Notes under the pieces: model-generated
The model's input: the letters and a program-made list of their open reading frames with translations, nothing else
The model's database searches: none
Told to the model about the DNA's origin: nothing
Shown here: piece by piece, positions 44,530 to 52,121 of the stretch
Position numbering within the stretch: position 1 is the stretch's first letter
Layout: each line of letters opens with the position of its first letter
Program-made: the position numbers and the translations under genes
Assembly: GCA_031296935.1 (NCBI GenBank)
Contig: JAVDPD010000027.1
Coordinates: 1-64,000 of the forward strand
Length of the DNA: 64,000 bases
Direction of reading: 5' to 3'
Source: Cerasicoccus maritimus
Lineage (GTDB): Bacteria; Verrucomicrobiota; Verrucomicrobiia; Opitutales; Cerasicoccaceae

Positions 44530-44701
44530 GACGAAGAGATTTATTCAGTCATTGCGTTAAATCAAGCTGGCAGTTTGCCACCGCGACTCACCCTGAATCT
44601 CGCCACTGGACAGGCGGGCGGCTAAGGTATTTAAGGGCGAATGCCCCACCATCACTAACCATTGGATCGGCTTGCCAGGGACTGCGATTTGCGATGAACA
44701 C

Positions 44702-44805
44702 CGGGTAACGAAACCAGTAATATAAGGGTAACAAAAGCGTAATGTAATGTTACTGCCTTTCTCTGGTAACCTGCTAGTTGTCAGCGGGTTACTCGGGTGA
44801 CGAAA
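44702..44805. repeat. Repeated GGGTAAC-type motifs in a divergent gap
   Basis: Three direct copies of a 12-base motif: CGGGTAACGAAA (44702-44713), AGGGTAACAAAA (44725-44736) and CGGGTGACGAAA (44794-44805). Between them are the palindrome GGTAACC (44765-44771) and inverted GTTAC cores at 44749-44753 and 44788-44792. The region 44530-44864 otherwise holds no convincing gene. It could be operators for the ribbon-helix-helix protein or origin iterons. Confidence 0.5.
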
Positions 44806-44864
44806 GTCGAATAGTACCAATTTCGCAGGATTGGTCAGGCAGGTCCAGGATGGGTGGATGGAAC

Positions 44865-45113
44865 ATGGAGCGACGGGTATTGGAAAACGGTAATGTGCAG
44901 CTAAGTCTGGACAAGAATGGCGGATCGGTATTGGCAAGGTTGACAGTCGAACATGGCTGCGCCCGTTCGGCGGTGAGTCTCTCTGGTTACCGGGATGTGC
45001 TCAGCGCCCTTGCAGTTCTGGAATCGACGTTGAAGCATTTGATTGAGGAAGAACGACGGGAGATTGCGGAGGCGATTGATTCCAGTAGAGTGGATTTCGA
45101 AGGTGCGCCGTGA
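44865..45113 (+). CDS. Small protein of unknown function
   Basis: An 82-residue protein from ATG 44865. ATG 44850 and TTG 44778 are in-frame alternatives, but they extend into the repeat region. A beta-strand start (NVQLSLDKNGGSVLARLTVE) and an amphipathic helical end (VLSALAVLESTLKHLIEEER) are visible. No family recognised. It is convergent with the RNase H-like gene. Confidence 0.45.
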   Translation: MERRVLENGNVQLSLDKNGGSVLARLTVEHGCARSAVSLSGYRDVLSALAVLESTLKHLIEEERREIAEAIDSSRVDFEGAP

Positions 45114-45135
45114 AGCCGAATTTTTGTTCGCTTCG

Positions 45136-45777
45136 CTATGGCAAAGCCTGTTCGAATGACCCGAGATCGAAGCTCAGTGTGCTCGCGTCAAATTGTGGTT
45201 TTGTGGCCCGTGTTTCCTGGAATAATAGCTTGGCTTCCGCCCACTCGACTAGTGCATCGGCCAGTGCGAAGAGATTGCGCACATCCGCTGCCGCATAACT
45301 GAGCAGTTGTTCGAGGGCTTCCTGGTCATTGTGCAATTGATATTGCCGCCAGAGATGATGCGTTCTGCCGGTTGCGGAGGCGGCTTCATTTGGCCTGGCA
45401 ATGCCCAGCACCCGTTCCAGTGTTTTTAGGCTGCCGTGTAGGCCGATGGCTTGCGCGAGTAACAGGAGGTCGAGGACCGGAGTGTTTACTGGGAGTGCTC
45501 CGGGCTGCTCGGCCTTGAGTTTGGGCAGGTCATGTTTGAGTCCGTTGTAGGTGAGTATCAGTGATGCGGTTCGCAGTTCGGTTGCAATGGACTTGCTGGG
45601 CAACGCGGGATGTTTGGCAAACTGCACGGTCTCGGCGGAACCATTGGGGTGCTGCTTGCAAAGCGAAAGAACGGAGATTGGTCCGTCGATGGACTCGGTC
45701 TCGATGTCGAGAGCGACCGCATGGTCTTTATGTTTTTTGTAGAGTTCGCAGTAATACCGCACCGATTGCCTCACCAT
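45136..45777 (-). CDS. DEDD/RNase H-fold exonuclease (YprB-like)
   Basis: A 213-residue protein from ATG 45777; TTG 45795 would add 6 residues. Exo I is ALDIETESI with the Asp-x-Glu pair, Exo II is LTYNGLKHDLPKL and Exo III is YAAADVRNLFALADAL. This set matches the YprB/RNase H-like 3'-5' exonuclease group. Substrate, DNA or RNA, is not certain. Its promoter region carries a 35-bp sequence repeated upstream of the winged-helix gene at 46172, with TATATA centred 26.5 bases from the ATG. Confidence 0.72.
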   Translation of the reverse strand: MVRQSVRYYCELYKKHKDHAVALDIETESIDGPISVLSLCKQHPNGSAETVQFAKHPALPSKSIATELRTASLILTYNGLKHDLPKLKAEQPGALPVNTPVLDLLLLAQAIGLHGSLKTLERVLGIARPNEAASATGRTHHLWRQYQLHNDQEALEQLLSYAAADVRNLFALADALVEWAEAKLLFQETRATKPQFDASTLSFDLGSFEQALP

Positions 45778-45798
45778 GAGTGGGTATTTAGGCAAACT

Positions 45799-45833
45799 GG
45801 TATATATGGTTTTCGGCTGTAGGTGACCAGTGG
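45799..45833 (-). promoter_or_regulatory. 35-bp shared promoter/operator repeat, copy 1
   Basis: It begins GGTATATATGGTTTTCGGCT and differs from the copy at 46193-46227 at one base. Read on the minus strand it gives CGAAAACCATATATACC, with TATATA centred 26.5 bases before ATG 45777. It has the look of an archaeal BRE plus TATA box, or of a bacterial -10 with a short leader. Confidence 0.6.
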
Positions 45834-45878
45834 GAACAGGTTGAAGTTATTATTTCGGTGTCAGGTGCTGGCGTTAGC

Positions 45879-46172
45879 TTAGAACTTTGAAGCGAGTTTT
45901 CGAATTTGCTGAAGACCTGCGATCTGGTCATGCATCTTCAATGGTGTGGCGCGGTATGTCCCAGCAGGTTTCTGCGCAATCGCCTCTTTGGTCAGTAATG
46001 CATCCAATATCTGTTTTGTTTCGGCAACAGGCAACTGTGTTGCTTTGGCAATTGTCTCCGCGTTTATTCCTTCGGTGTCTCTACAGGTTTCGAATACGTG
46101 GGCTTCATTCATGGTAAGTGCATACCGCACCATGCTGTCGATGACATGTTCCTGTTGATCTGTGTTGGCCAT
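45879..46172 (-). CDS. Winged-helix (TrmB/MarR-like) regulator
   Basis: A 97-residue protein. ALTMNEAHVFETCRDTEGIN, ETIAKATQLPVAETKQILDA and LLTKEAIAQKPAGTYRATPL form a single winged helix. It is probably a regulator of the element; one target may be its own promoter and that of the exonuclease gene, which share a 35-bp repeat. Start ATG 46172. Confidence 0.65.
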   Translation of the reverse strand: MANTDQQEHVIDSMVRYALTMNEAHVFETCRDTEGINAETIAKATQLPVAETKQILDALLTKEAIAQKPAGTYRATPLKMHDQIAGLQQIRKLASKF

Positions 46173-46192
46173 AGCACCATATCAGTGCCTCA

Positions 46193-46227
46193 GGTATATA
46201 TGGTTTTCGGCTGTAGGTGGCCAGTGG
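46193..46227 (-). promoter_or_regulatory. 35-bp shared promoter/operator repeat, copy 2
   Basis: Same sequence as 45799-45833 apart from one A/G change. TATATA at 46195-46200 is centred 25.5 bases before ATG 46172 of the winged-helix gene. Confidence 0.6.
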
Positions 46228-46234
46228 CCGTTAT

Positions 46235-47404
46235 CTAAGGTCTGGTCGATTGCAGTGCTTCCAAGACGGCCTTCAACTGAATCGACTTACCATAGCAGAT
46301 TACCGGAAGATCGCTGGGCGGCAATTTTCCCGCCATTGATTTGGGAACCGCGAGAATGATGGGAATGTTTTTGAAGGTTCGCAAGGTTTCGAGTTTTCGG
46401 TTCCAGTAGGATTCGGTCCAGAACCCGGCGATTTCAAAGAAGACTTCTTTGCCGGATTTATGGACGCACACGAAGTCGGGGACGAAGACTTTTTGATCTT
46501 GATGGAGAATACGTTCCTCGCGCATAAGTTGCCAGCCATCCCGGGACTGGTCACCCCACTTTTCCGCGAAGCTGGCTTCGATGCTCGAATCAAATTCCTC
46601 ATCCGGTGTGATGGTGCTGCGCAATCGACAGTCGGAGGTCAGGGTAAAACGTGGGTTGAAGGCTGTGTTCTTGAGCTTGATCGCAGCGTTTAGCCGCCAG
46701 TCCTGACAGGCCAGGAGCGCGGGCAGAAATCGCGCCATTGCCGAGCCGTAGCGGCGGGTTTCGCGCAGCACCGATGCGGGGCCATCGAGGAGTATCCGGT
46801 AGCCGCTATCGGTTTTATCGATAGTGTGCATGAGCCGGGCCAGCTTTGCCTGACGGATGACCTGCTTGAGATCGCGCGTAACATAGAGCTCCAGTTCAAT
46901 CGCATCAAAGAGCACGCCTTGGGTTTGGGCGACGTTGTAACGGGCTAAGAGGTCTTCTGGCGATGCGTACCCTTCGAAACTGCTGAGGCGCTGAAAATGC
47001 AGGACGTCGGAGAAGAGGTTATCTTCGATGTCCTCCCAGGGGAGCTTGAGTGTTTCGGCAATGGCCGTTTTTACTTCTTGCTGTGGTTTCCCAAAGATGC
47101 TTTCGGTGGACTCGTAGATGAGCGGGTGACTCTTGGCGGCTAGCGCATAGACTTTCTGGCGCAGCTTCGTCCACTTATTTCCCCGTTCATAAGTCGCGCC
47201 CTCATCCAGCAGTTTTTGAAAGGCCGCGACGCGTTTGGGAGGACAATTGTCAACGTCATCGAAAAGGGCATCGATTCGTCGGTGCAGTTCTTTACGCGAG
47301 AGCCCGATTCCGGTGCGGTAGACATTCAGCATACGCTCTGCCAGCGGTAGATACTGCTTATTCTTTGCGCGTGATCCAGTCCGGTCGAACCTGCGGGCCA
47401 TCAA
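46235..47404 (-). CDS. DUF790/Bax1-type nuclease (partner of XPB helicase)
   Basis: A 389-residue protein. The middle carries DUF790 traits: LLARYNVAQTQGVLFDAIEL and LLDGPASVLRETRRYGSAMA. The C-terminal PD-(D/E)xK nuclease has an acidic helix (DSSIEASFAEKW), Pro309-Asp310 in VFVPDF and Glu324 in VFFEIAGFWTE, followed by NRKLETLRTF. In archaea Bax1 of this family binds XPB and cuts 3' of DNA lesions or bubbles. Its ATG overlaps the stop of the helicase gene (ATGA), the same gene order as archaeal XPB-Bax1 pairs. The nuclease frame is intact, unlike the helicase frame. Confidence 0.82.
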   Translation of the reverse strand: MMARRFDRTGSRAKNKQYLPLAERMLNVYRTGIGLSRKELHRRIDALFDDVDNCPPKRVAAFQKLLDEGATYERGNKWTKLRQKVYALAAKSHPLIYESTESIFGKPQQEVKTAIAETLKLPWEDIEDNLFSDVLHFQRLSSFEGYASPEDLLARYNVAQTQGVLFDAIELELYVTRDLKQVIRQAKLARLMHTIDKTDSGYRILLDGPASVLRETRRYGSAMARFLPALLACQDWRLNAAIKLKNTAFNPRFTLTSDCRLRSTITPDEEFDSSIEASFAEKWGDQSRDGWQLMREERILHQDQKVFVPDFVCVHKSGKEVFFEIAGFWTESYWNRKLETLRTFKNIPIILAVPKSMAGKLPPSDLPVICYGKSIQLKAVLEALQSTRP

Positions 47405-48758
47405 AGTGGTAATAAACTTCCTTTTTGGTAAGCATCGGTTCTTCGGCGTTTGCGGGAGCGTTGCACTTCTCCGGTATTATCGCAGACGATTTCGTAGAGA
47501 ATGGCCTGAGCGTTGCCGCTGGGTCGCAGGATTCGTCCCAGCCGCTGGATGGCCTGCCGGGTGGTGGATTTTCCGCCGAGCACGATGGCGATCTTGGCGG
47601 TTGGCACATCAATGCCCTCATCGAGCACCTGATTGGCGATGATCGCCTTGAATTTCCCTTCACGGTAGCCTTCAAGAATGAAGGCGCGTTCGTCGCTGTG
47701 GCAGTGATCGAGCAGGCAGGGAATCAGAAACCGGGAGGAGAGTTCATAGGCCATCTGGTTGGAGCCGGTGTAGATGAGGGTTTGCGCATCGGCGTGCAGG
47801 CATAAGAGTTCTTCGAGTATCACGATTTTGTTCGCCGCCCGGTCCTCAATGGCGGTGCGGGCTCGCTTGGCTTTCAGCGCTTTGCGGGCGGCAAGCTCCG
47901 TGGCGCTCTCGGCATACGCATCCTTCCAAGCAAAGTTTGGATCGTTTTTCGTTTATCGGCGACGAACTGCTGGATGATTTGTCCGAGCCGTGTGTATTCG
48001 ATTCGTTCAATTTCGTGAGTTCAACGGGGATGCGTTTGACGCGATGTTTCGCCAATGAATCCGTTGGAACCTGATCGAGTGGCAGCATATAGATGATTGG
48101 GCCGATTAAGGATTCACAGTCGGTGCTTTCCGCTGGGGTTGCCGTCAGTCCCAATCGATACGGGGCCGCCGACATTCGCGCCGAATCGCCCAGCACGGGT
48201 CCTGGCAGGTGGTGGCATTCATCAAAGATCAGACACTGGAACTGGTTGCCCAGTTTGGGCATATGAATGCACGCGCTTTTATAGGTGGTGACCGTGAGTG
48301 GCTGGAGGTGGAAATGGGTATCGCCAATGACGCCAATTTTGCAGTCGAAAGCTTGCTGGAGCCGTTCTTTCCATTGATACATGAGCGCTTTGAGCGGACA
48401 GACAATAAGAACCGAACACTGTAGTTCTGCGATGATGGAAAGCGCCACTTCGGTTTTGCCGGTGCCAGTGGGCATGACCACCATGCCACGCTTGTTTTGG
48501 AGCCATGCGCTCTTGGCCTCTTGCTGGTAGTCTCGCAATGGTTTGAGGTGTAGAGTGGACAGAGACGTTGGGAGCCATGCCGGGATTGTGTCGATGAACG
48601 GGATCCGTGTACTTTGGAGCGTGTGGTAATGGATGGCATCGCAGACAACCGCTGCGGGGATCCTCGTTCCAGTTGGCCGCTGTGCACAAGTCGCTCTCCA
48701 GCTCGAGGGGAGCACAGAGCGTTCCCTGATCGAAATGCAGTGTGGGCGGCGTTGGCAT
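47401..48758 (-). pseudogene. XPB/Ssl2-like superfamily II helicase, reading frame broken three times
   Basis: From ATG 48758 the combined frames give a complete SF2 helicase: Walker A MPTGTGKTE, DECHH (motif II), LTATP (motif III), and C-terminal QVLDEGIDVP and QAIQRLGRILRP. It is interrupted (i) at G4 48656-48659, where one G too many moves the frame after WNEDP; (ii) at a tandem ATTCGATTCG 47996-48005; and (iii) at T5 47945-47949, where one T appears missing. Removing or adding those bases restores one continuous protein of about 450 residues. Whether these are sequencing errors or true mutations cannot be decided here. Intact, it would unwind DNA for the Bax1-type nuclease. Confidence 0.8.
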
Positions 48759-48809
48759 CCTTCCAGTGGAAGATACTGGCCCGCTGATGTCGATACTCCT
48801 GTGGCGCCC

Positions 48810-48995
48810 TTATCGGTTACTGAGCTGTTCTCTGATCTGGAGTGCCCGTCGCTCAATCATGGCGCCCAGTTCGCTCAAGGTGTCAGGATCGATGGTGATG
48901 ATGTTGCTATCGCACTGACCAAAGGCGTTGAGCAGGGAGCCAAACGTGGCGATTTCGGCGGCTAGCGTGTCAATCTGCTGGTCGATCTCATCCAT
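48810..48995 (-). CDS. Small coiled-coil protein upstream of the XPB helicase
   Basis: A 61-residue protein from ATG 48995 (TTG 49016 is an upstream alternative). It is acidic and helical (MDEIDQQIDTLAAEIATFGS, SELGAMIERRALQIREQL). It precedes the helicase gene by 51 bases and is likely in its operon. No family recognised. Confidence 0.5.
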   Translation of the reverse strand: MDEIDQQIDTLAAEIATFGSLLNAFGQCDSNIITIDPDTLSELGAMIERRALQIREQLSNR

Positions 48996-49206
48996 TTTCG
49001 TTGACCAAGCAGGCAAGCTCCGTGCTAGTCGAGCCCCGAAAATAAGTATTTAGGCTCTGCCATATTAGGCGGTCTACTGCATGGGGCGAAAGGTCTTTGC
49101 ATTTTGATTCTAAGTTGACAGTGGGGTATTAGTATCCACCTTGTTTCGCATTATCTTCTCCTACGGGAGATGGGGTAACAAGCAACGAGATAAAGTAGAA
49201 AACAAT

Positions 49207-49236
49207 GACGGGCGGCTTAGGGGTAGGTCGCCCGTC
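49207..49236 (-). terminator. Strong hairpin, likely terminator of the 44-aa gene
   Basis: GACGGGCG (49207-49214) pairs perfectly with CGCCCGTC (49229-49236). On the minus strand the second arm is followed by ATTGTTTTC. It lies 46 bases beyond the stop of the small gene at 49282. A second smaller hairpin (TCTCC/GGAGA) lies at 49157-49170. The region 48996-49281 holds no other gene. Confidence 0.5.
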
Positions 49237-49281
49237 TTCAATGTACGATTAGGAAAGGGGCAGGGGACTTCCCGATGGCCG

Positions 49282-49416
49282 TCACTGCTGATTGAGTAAC
49301 TCTCGAAGGCTTTGGGCGATGTCGTGCAGTTCATTGGCAATCAGCAGATTGCTTGCGATAAGCCGTGCATCTGCTGGAATGTGTTCCAGATCCTTGACTG
49401 AATATTTTGCTGTCAT
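49282..49416 (-). CDS. 44-aa small protein
   Basis: Frame from ATG 49416: MTAKYSVKDLEHIPADARLI, then ASNLLIANELHDIAQSLREL. One well-formed amphipathic helix, compositionally like the other small helical proteins of the element. It is flanked by a divergent TATA-like palindrome upstream and a strong hairpin downstream, which together look like a complete transcription unit. Function unknown. Confidence 0.45.
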   Translation of the reverse strand: MTAKYSVKDLEHIPADARLIASNLLIANELHDIAQSLRELLNQQ

Positions 49417-49442
49417 GTTGCATCGGTATATCGATGTAGCAG

Positions 49443-49453
49443 TTATATATAAA
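49443..49453. promoter_or_regulatory. Palindromic TATA-like box between two divergent small genes
   Basis: TTATATATAAA, centred near 49447.5. This is 25.5 bases before ATG 49473 (plus) and about 31 bases before ATG 49416 (minus). An inverted repeat CATCGGTATATCGATG at 49421-49436 lies between it and the minus-strand gene and is a candidate operator. Confidence 0.5.
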
Positions 49454-49472
49454 CCTTCTCATTTCGTAGGTC

Positions 49473-49736
49473 ATGAGCTGGTATGAATTTAAGGAAATCC
49501 ACTGCACGCACTCGGTCCTGCAGCGATTGAGCACTGAGGCTGCAACGTATTCTAGGTTGTTTAAACTAACGCAGGTATCCCACACCACCCTGCAACGGGT
49601 GCTGTCGGATTTGATTATTGCAAAGGCTATTGTGAAAATCTCTGCGAAAGAAACCCGGCGATTGTATGAGATTACGGCCAAAGGCAAGAAGCTTGATATA
49701 CATCTGGATGCTGCGATGCGATTGTCTAAGAAGTGA
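49473..49736 (+). CDS. Single winged-helix DNA-binding protein
   Basis: An 87-residue protein. VLQRLSTEAATYSRLFKLTQ, SHTTLQRVLSDLIIAKAIVK and TRRLYEITAKGKKLDIHL give a winged helix with the final R-x-Y-x-x-T-x-x-G wing typical of archaeal-like and PadR-like regulators. The start codon lies 25.5 bases downstream of a TATA-like box and has no Shine-Dalgarno sequence. Probable regulator of a divergent small gene. Confidence 0.65.
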   Translation: MSWYEFKEIHCTHSVLQRLSTEAATYSRLFKLTQVSHTTLQRVLSDLIIAKAIVKISAKETRRLYEITAKGKKLDIHLDAAMRLSKK

Positions 49737-49753
49737 AACGCAACGCAGGCGAT

Positions 49754-50173
49754 CTACCGATCATTCGCTGGAACCAATTCCTTTGCGATATGCTGATGGA
49801 AGATGAGCAGCAGACCGTAGAGTATACGCAGTGCTTGAAATTCAATCGAGAATTCCTTGGTGTGAGCCATGTCTTTGGTGAGCTCATCTTCCCGGTGGCT
49901 GAGGGCTGCAAACACGCTCTCCCAATTCACAATCTGATAGGTTAGTTCACCGGTTTGGTCGTGGAACGTAATTTTTCGGTTGGTTAGTCGTTTGATGGCA
50001 TCAAGGGTCCGTTGTCTGGATAGTTCAATGCAGGCTTGAACTTCTGCTTCGGTCGATCCCTTAAGCTTTTGCATCGCATTGTAGGTTTCCGCTTCGCCGA
50101 GCGTAAGGGGTAGCCTATCCATGTATGCGATCAGGGTCTGTAATTCCTTGATGACGATATCCAAGTAAATCAT
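49754..50173 (-). CDS. TrmB-like winged-helix regulator
   Basis: A 139-residue protein. LTLGEAETYNAMQKLKGSTE and SRQRTLDAIKRLTNRKITFH match the TrmB-type helix-turn-helix (a family mostly studied in archaea), followed by a beta-rich wing (GELTYQIVNWESVF) and a helical C-terminus that could dimerise. TTTATTAA at 50198-50205 on the minus strand is centred 28.5 bases from the ATG. Convergent with the 87-aa winged-helix gene. Confidence 0.6.
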   Translation of the reverse strand: MIYLDIVIKELQTLIAYMDRLPLTLGEAETYNAMQKLKGSTEAEVQACIELSRQRTLDAIKRLTNRKITFHDQTGELTYQIVNWESVFAALSHREDELTKDMAHTKEFSIEFQALRILYGLLLIFHQHIAKELVPANDR

Positions 50174-50214
50174 GTATGCTCAAGGAATTGCAGCGTGTTA
50201 ATAAATGTTGGTGC

Positions 50215-50469
50215 TTAGTGCATTTCTTTGGCTGTGTGTTGTTCGTAGTGCTGCGCTACCGTGAGGATAATATCGCTAAAGGTTGAGGAGAGTCCATTTT
50301 GCCGCAGGCGTTGTCCTATGTGCGTGAGTCTCTCGTAGAGGTCATCGGTGAGTGTGATTTCCCAGACATCCTCGGTGACTGCCTGGTAACTGCCGATGGA
50401 CAGCTGTCCTCCATGCGCGTGCCGATCGAGTGCTTCCTTGGCCTTGTTGTTGATGTGGATTGTTTTCAT
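50215..50469 (-). CDS. Small protein with ribbon-helix-helix-like C-terminal half
   Basis: An 84-residue protein; AAAAAGGACC just before the ATG contains a Shine-Dalgarno-like AGGA, unlike several neighbours. VWEITLTDDLYERLTHIGQR and LSSTFSDIILTVAQHYE resemble a ribbon-helix-helix antitoxin or regulator. No partner toxin is seen. Function not recognised. Confidence 0.5.
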   Translation of the reverse strand: MKTIHINNKAKEALDRHAHGGQLSIGSYQAVTEDVWEITLTDDLYERLTHIGQRLRQNGLSSTFSDIILTVAQHYEQHTAKEMH

Positions 50470-50509
50470 GGTCCTTTTTGGGGCGAACCAAGGCGGGAAG
50501 CGTTGGAGT

Positions 50510-50699
50510 AGTCGAGCGCGAAAGCGCTCAAAGCTGCAAAAGGCGCTTCACTTGTTGAGTTTCAGCTAACCATTTGGAGCTTTGCCACGGATCGTGGACG
50601 CCCCGTCGTCTGTGTGTCGGTTGATGTCGTGACAGTTTTTACGGTTTCTTCCCTTGGATGGGTAAGGGGGCGAAACCAATCTGTTGTGATGGGAAGGAT
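50510..50699. repeat. 190-bp direct repeat, left copy
   Basis: This copy matches 51478-51665 along its length with scattered changes, roughly 85-90 percent by eye. Read on the minus strand it preserves the last ~17 codons and the stop of the gene at 51607-51975 (SQQIGFAPLPIQGKKP, stop). Inside is a hairpin GGTTTC..CCCTT/AAGGG..GAAACC (about 50642-50677). The two copies flank the PEP-CTERM gene. The 50470-50762 gap otherwise has no gene. Confidence 0.85.
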
Positions 50700-50762
50700 T
50701 CGTTTACATTATTATGACAGTCGCCGTCATTAAATTTATAGGCGACAGCTGAATCGTCGCCA

Positions 50763-51377
50763 CTATGCTTTGCGCCTGAGCAGCAAATATCCAAGGATTG
50801 CCAGTCCAAATATTAACGCATACTGGCCCGGTTCAGGTATCGGTTCCAAGCTTGCGGCTCCAGAGATTTCAGGCTTATGGGCTGAATCGCCAACCTTGAT
50901 GAAAATCGAGGAGACACTGTTTCCCATTGCGATGCCAAAATCATTAAGATCAACACGAATTTCATTAATATTGGTGCCACCTTCTTGGAAGGAAAACACG
51001 GAGGCATAGACAATTGACATTGATTCCATCGAACCGACCGTGAGGGAGATGGTTTCTGGATTGGCTCCATACTCAAAGATGACCAAGTCGTTTCCTGCTA
51101 TATTTTTGATGGTGTTATCGATGAAATCGATTTGAACCGTTTCAGCACCCACGAACTCAACACCTGTGGTAAGATCGCTCCCTGAGAGGGCATCCGATAT
51201 GCTTAATGCGCCACCATATATCAGTGGACTTCCCGTGCTTGACGCCGCATCGGCAAACGCATCATCTCGATAACTGGTAGTTCCCTTGATGATCACCGCA
51301 TCTGCGATAGGGCATAGGATTTGGGCAATGCTAAAAGCTATTAGGAATTTTTGCACAGTGAACACGTATGAAAACAT
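50763..51377 (-). CDS. PEP-CTERM exported protein inside the element
   Basis: A 204-residue protein: signal peptide (FLIAFSIAQILCPIADA), a beta-rich body, and the C-terminal tail IPEPGQYALI, hydrophobic helix, then LRRKA. It would be sorted by exosortase to the outer envelope, as is usual in this host lineage. The body (FVGAETVQIDFIDNTI, LTVGSMESMSIVY) is not assigned. A hairpin GGCGAC/GTCGCC (50741-50761) follows the stop directly. The whole gene lies between two 190-bp direct repeats, which suggests insertion as a cassette. Confidence 0.85.
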   Translation of the reverse strand: MFSYVFTVQKFLIAFSIAQILCPIADAVIIKGTTSYRDDAFADAASSTGSPLIYGGALSISDALSGSDLTTGVEFVGAETVQIDFIDNTIKNIAGNDLVIFEYGANPETISLTVGSMESMSIVYASVFSFQEGGTNINEIRVDLNDFGIAMGNSVSSIFIKVGDSAHKPEISGAASLEPIPEPGQYALIFGLAILGYLLLRRKA

Positions 51378-51477
51378 CGAGTAAGTTCAATATAATAAAG
51401 AAGCTATAGATAGGTATAAGAATCAGTTTATTCAATTAGTATTTGCTTTGTTATCCTGCCGGTTTGGATTTTTCTCT

Positions 51478-51665
51478 AGTTGAGCGAGAAGGGGCTCAAA
51501 GCTGCAAAAGGCGCTTCACTCAAGTACGTTTCAGCTAACCATTTGGATTGTTGCCACTATCGTGGACGCCTCGTCGTCTGCGTATCGGTTGATGCCGTGA
51601 CAGTTGTTACGGTTTCTTCCCTTGGATGAGTAAGGGGGCGAAACCGATCTGTTGTGATGGAGGAT
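51478..51665. repeat. 190-bp direct repeat, right copy
   Basis: This is the counterpart of 50510-50699. It includes the last codons and stop of the gene at 51607-51975 plus about 130 bases downstream. The hairpin GGTTTC..CCCTT/AAGGG..GAAACC is kept. No gene lies between 51378 and 51606. Confidence 0.85.
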
Positions 51666-51975
51666 GATGCGTAGAACTGGTTTTAAAGCCAACGCCAATT
51701 GACAGTGGTACGCCTGCCTTTTCGAACATTGCTCTAAATGCGTGGATGGACACGGTCTGATCGCCAATTGAGACTTGGGTTGGATCTATGCACCCGGCAT
51801 AGCAATAGATTTGGTTGCTACCTCGACCCATTGCGGTGAGATACTTTTCAAGGTCGGCAAAGGTCGTAAATACGCCCTTAGGATACTCGCGCCCATCATC
51901 GGCAATATACGAGACAAGCGCCGCTCGCTGAACTGTCTGGCTACCTGGAACCGGGTTCAGGTTGACGAACGTCAT
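51607..51975 (-). CDS. Unknown protein, probably exported and N-terminally frameshifted
   Basis: About 122 residues from ATG 51975, ending in HPPSQQIGFAPLLIQGKKP. VQRAALVSYIADDGREYPKG, FADLEKYLTAMGR and SIHAFRAMFEKAG are visible; no family is recognised. Upstream in the same frame lies a hydrophobic stretch (LVFLFCTQVIFGSYAFGKDL) that looks like a signal peptide but has no start codon. A frame beginning ATGATG at 52076 could join it after one base change near 52046. Its 3' end forms part of the right 190-bp repeat. Confidence 0.5.
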   Translation of the reverse strand: MTFVNLNPVPGSQTVQRAALVSYIADDGREYPKGVFTTFADLEKYLTAMGRGSNQIYCYAGCIDPTQVSIGDQTVSIHAFRAMFEKAGVPLSIGVGFKTSSTHHPPSQQIGFAPLLIQGKKP

Positions 51976-52121
51976 TTGCAACAGGTCTTTACCAAAGGCG
52001 TAAGAACCGAAAATGACTTGGGTACAAAAAAGGAATACGAGTGCTGGTCACATTGCAAGGCTGACAGCGCCATCATCGCTTAGTGCCAAAAATTGTAGGC
52101 AGATAGCCTTCGATTCCGTGG

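Noticed and set aside
44305..44625. 106-codon plus-strand frame with hydrophobic stretch
   Set aside because: Antisense to the ribbon-helix-helix gene, whose domain is clear. The hydrophobic stretch is the complement of Lys codons.
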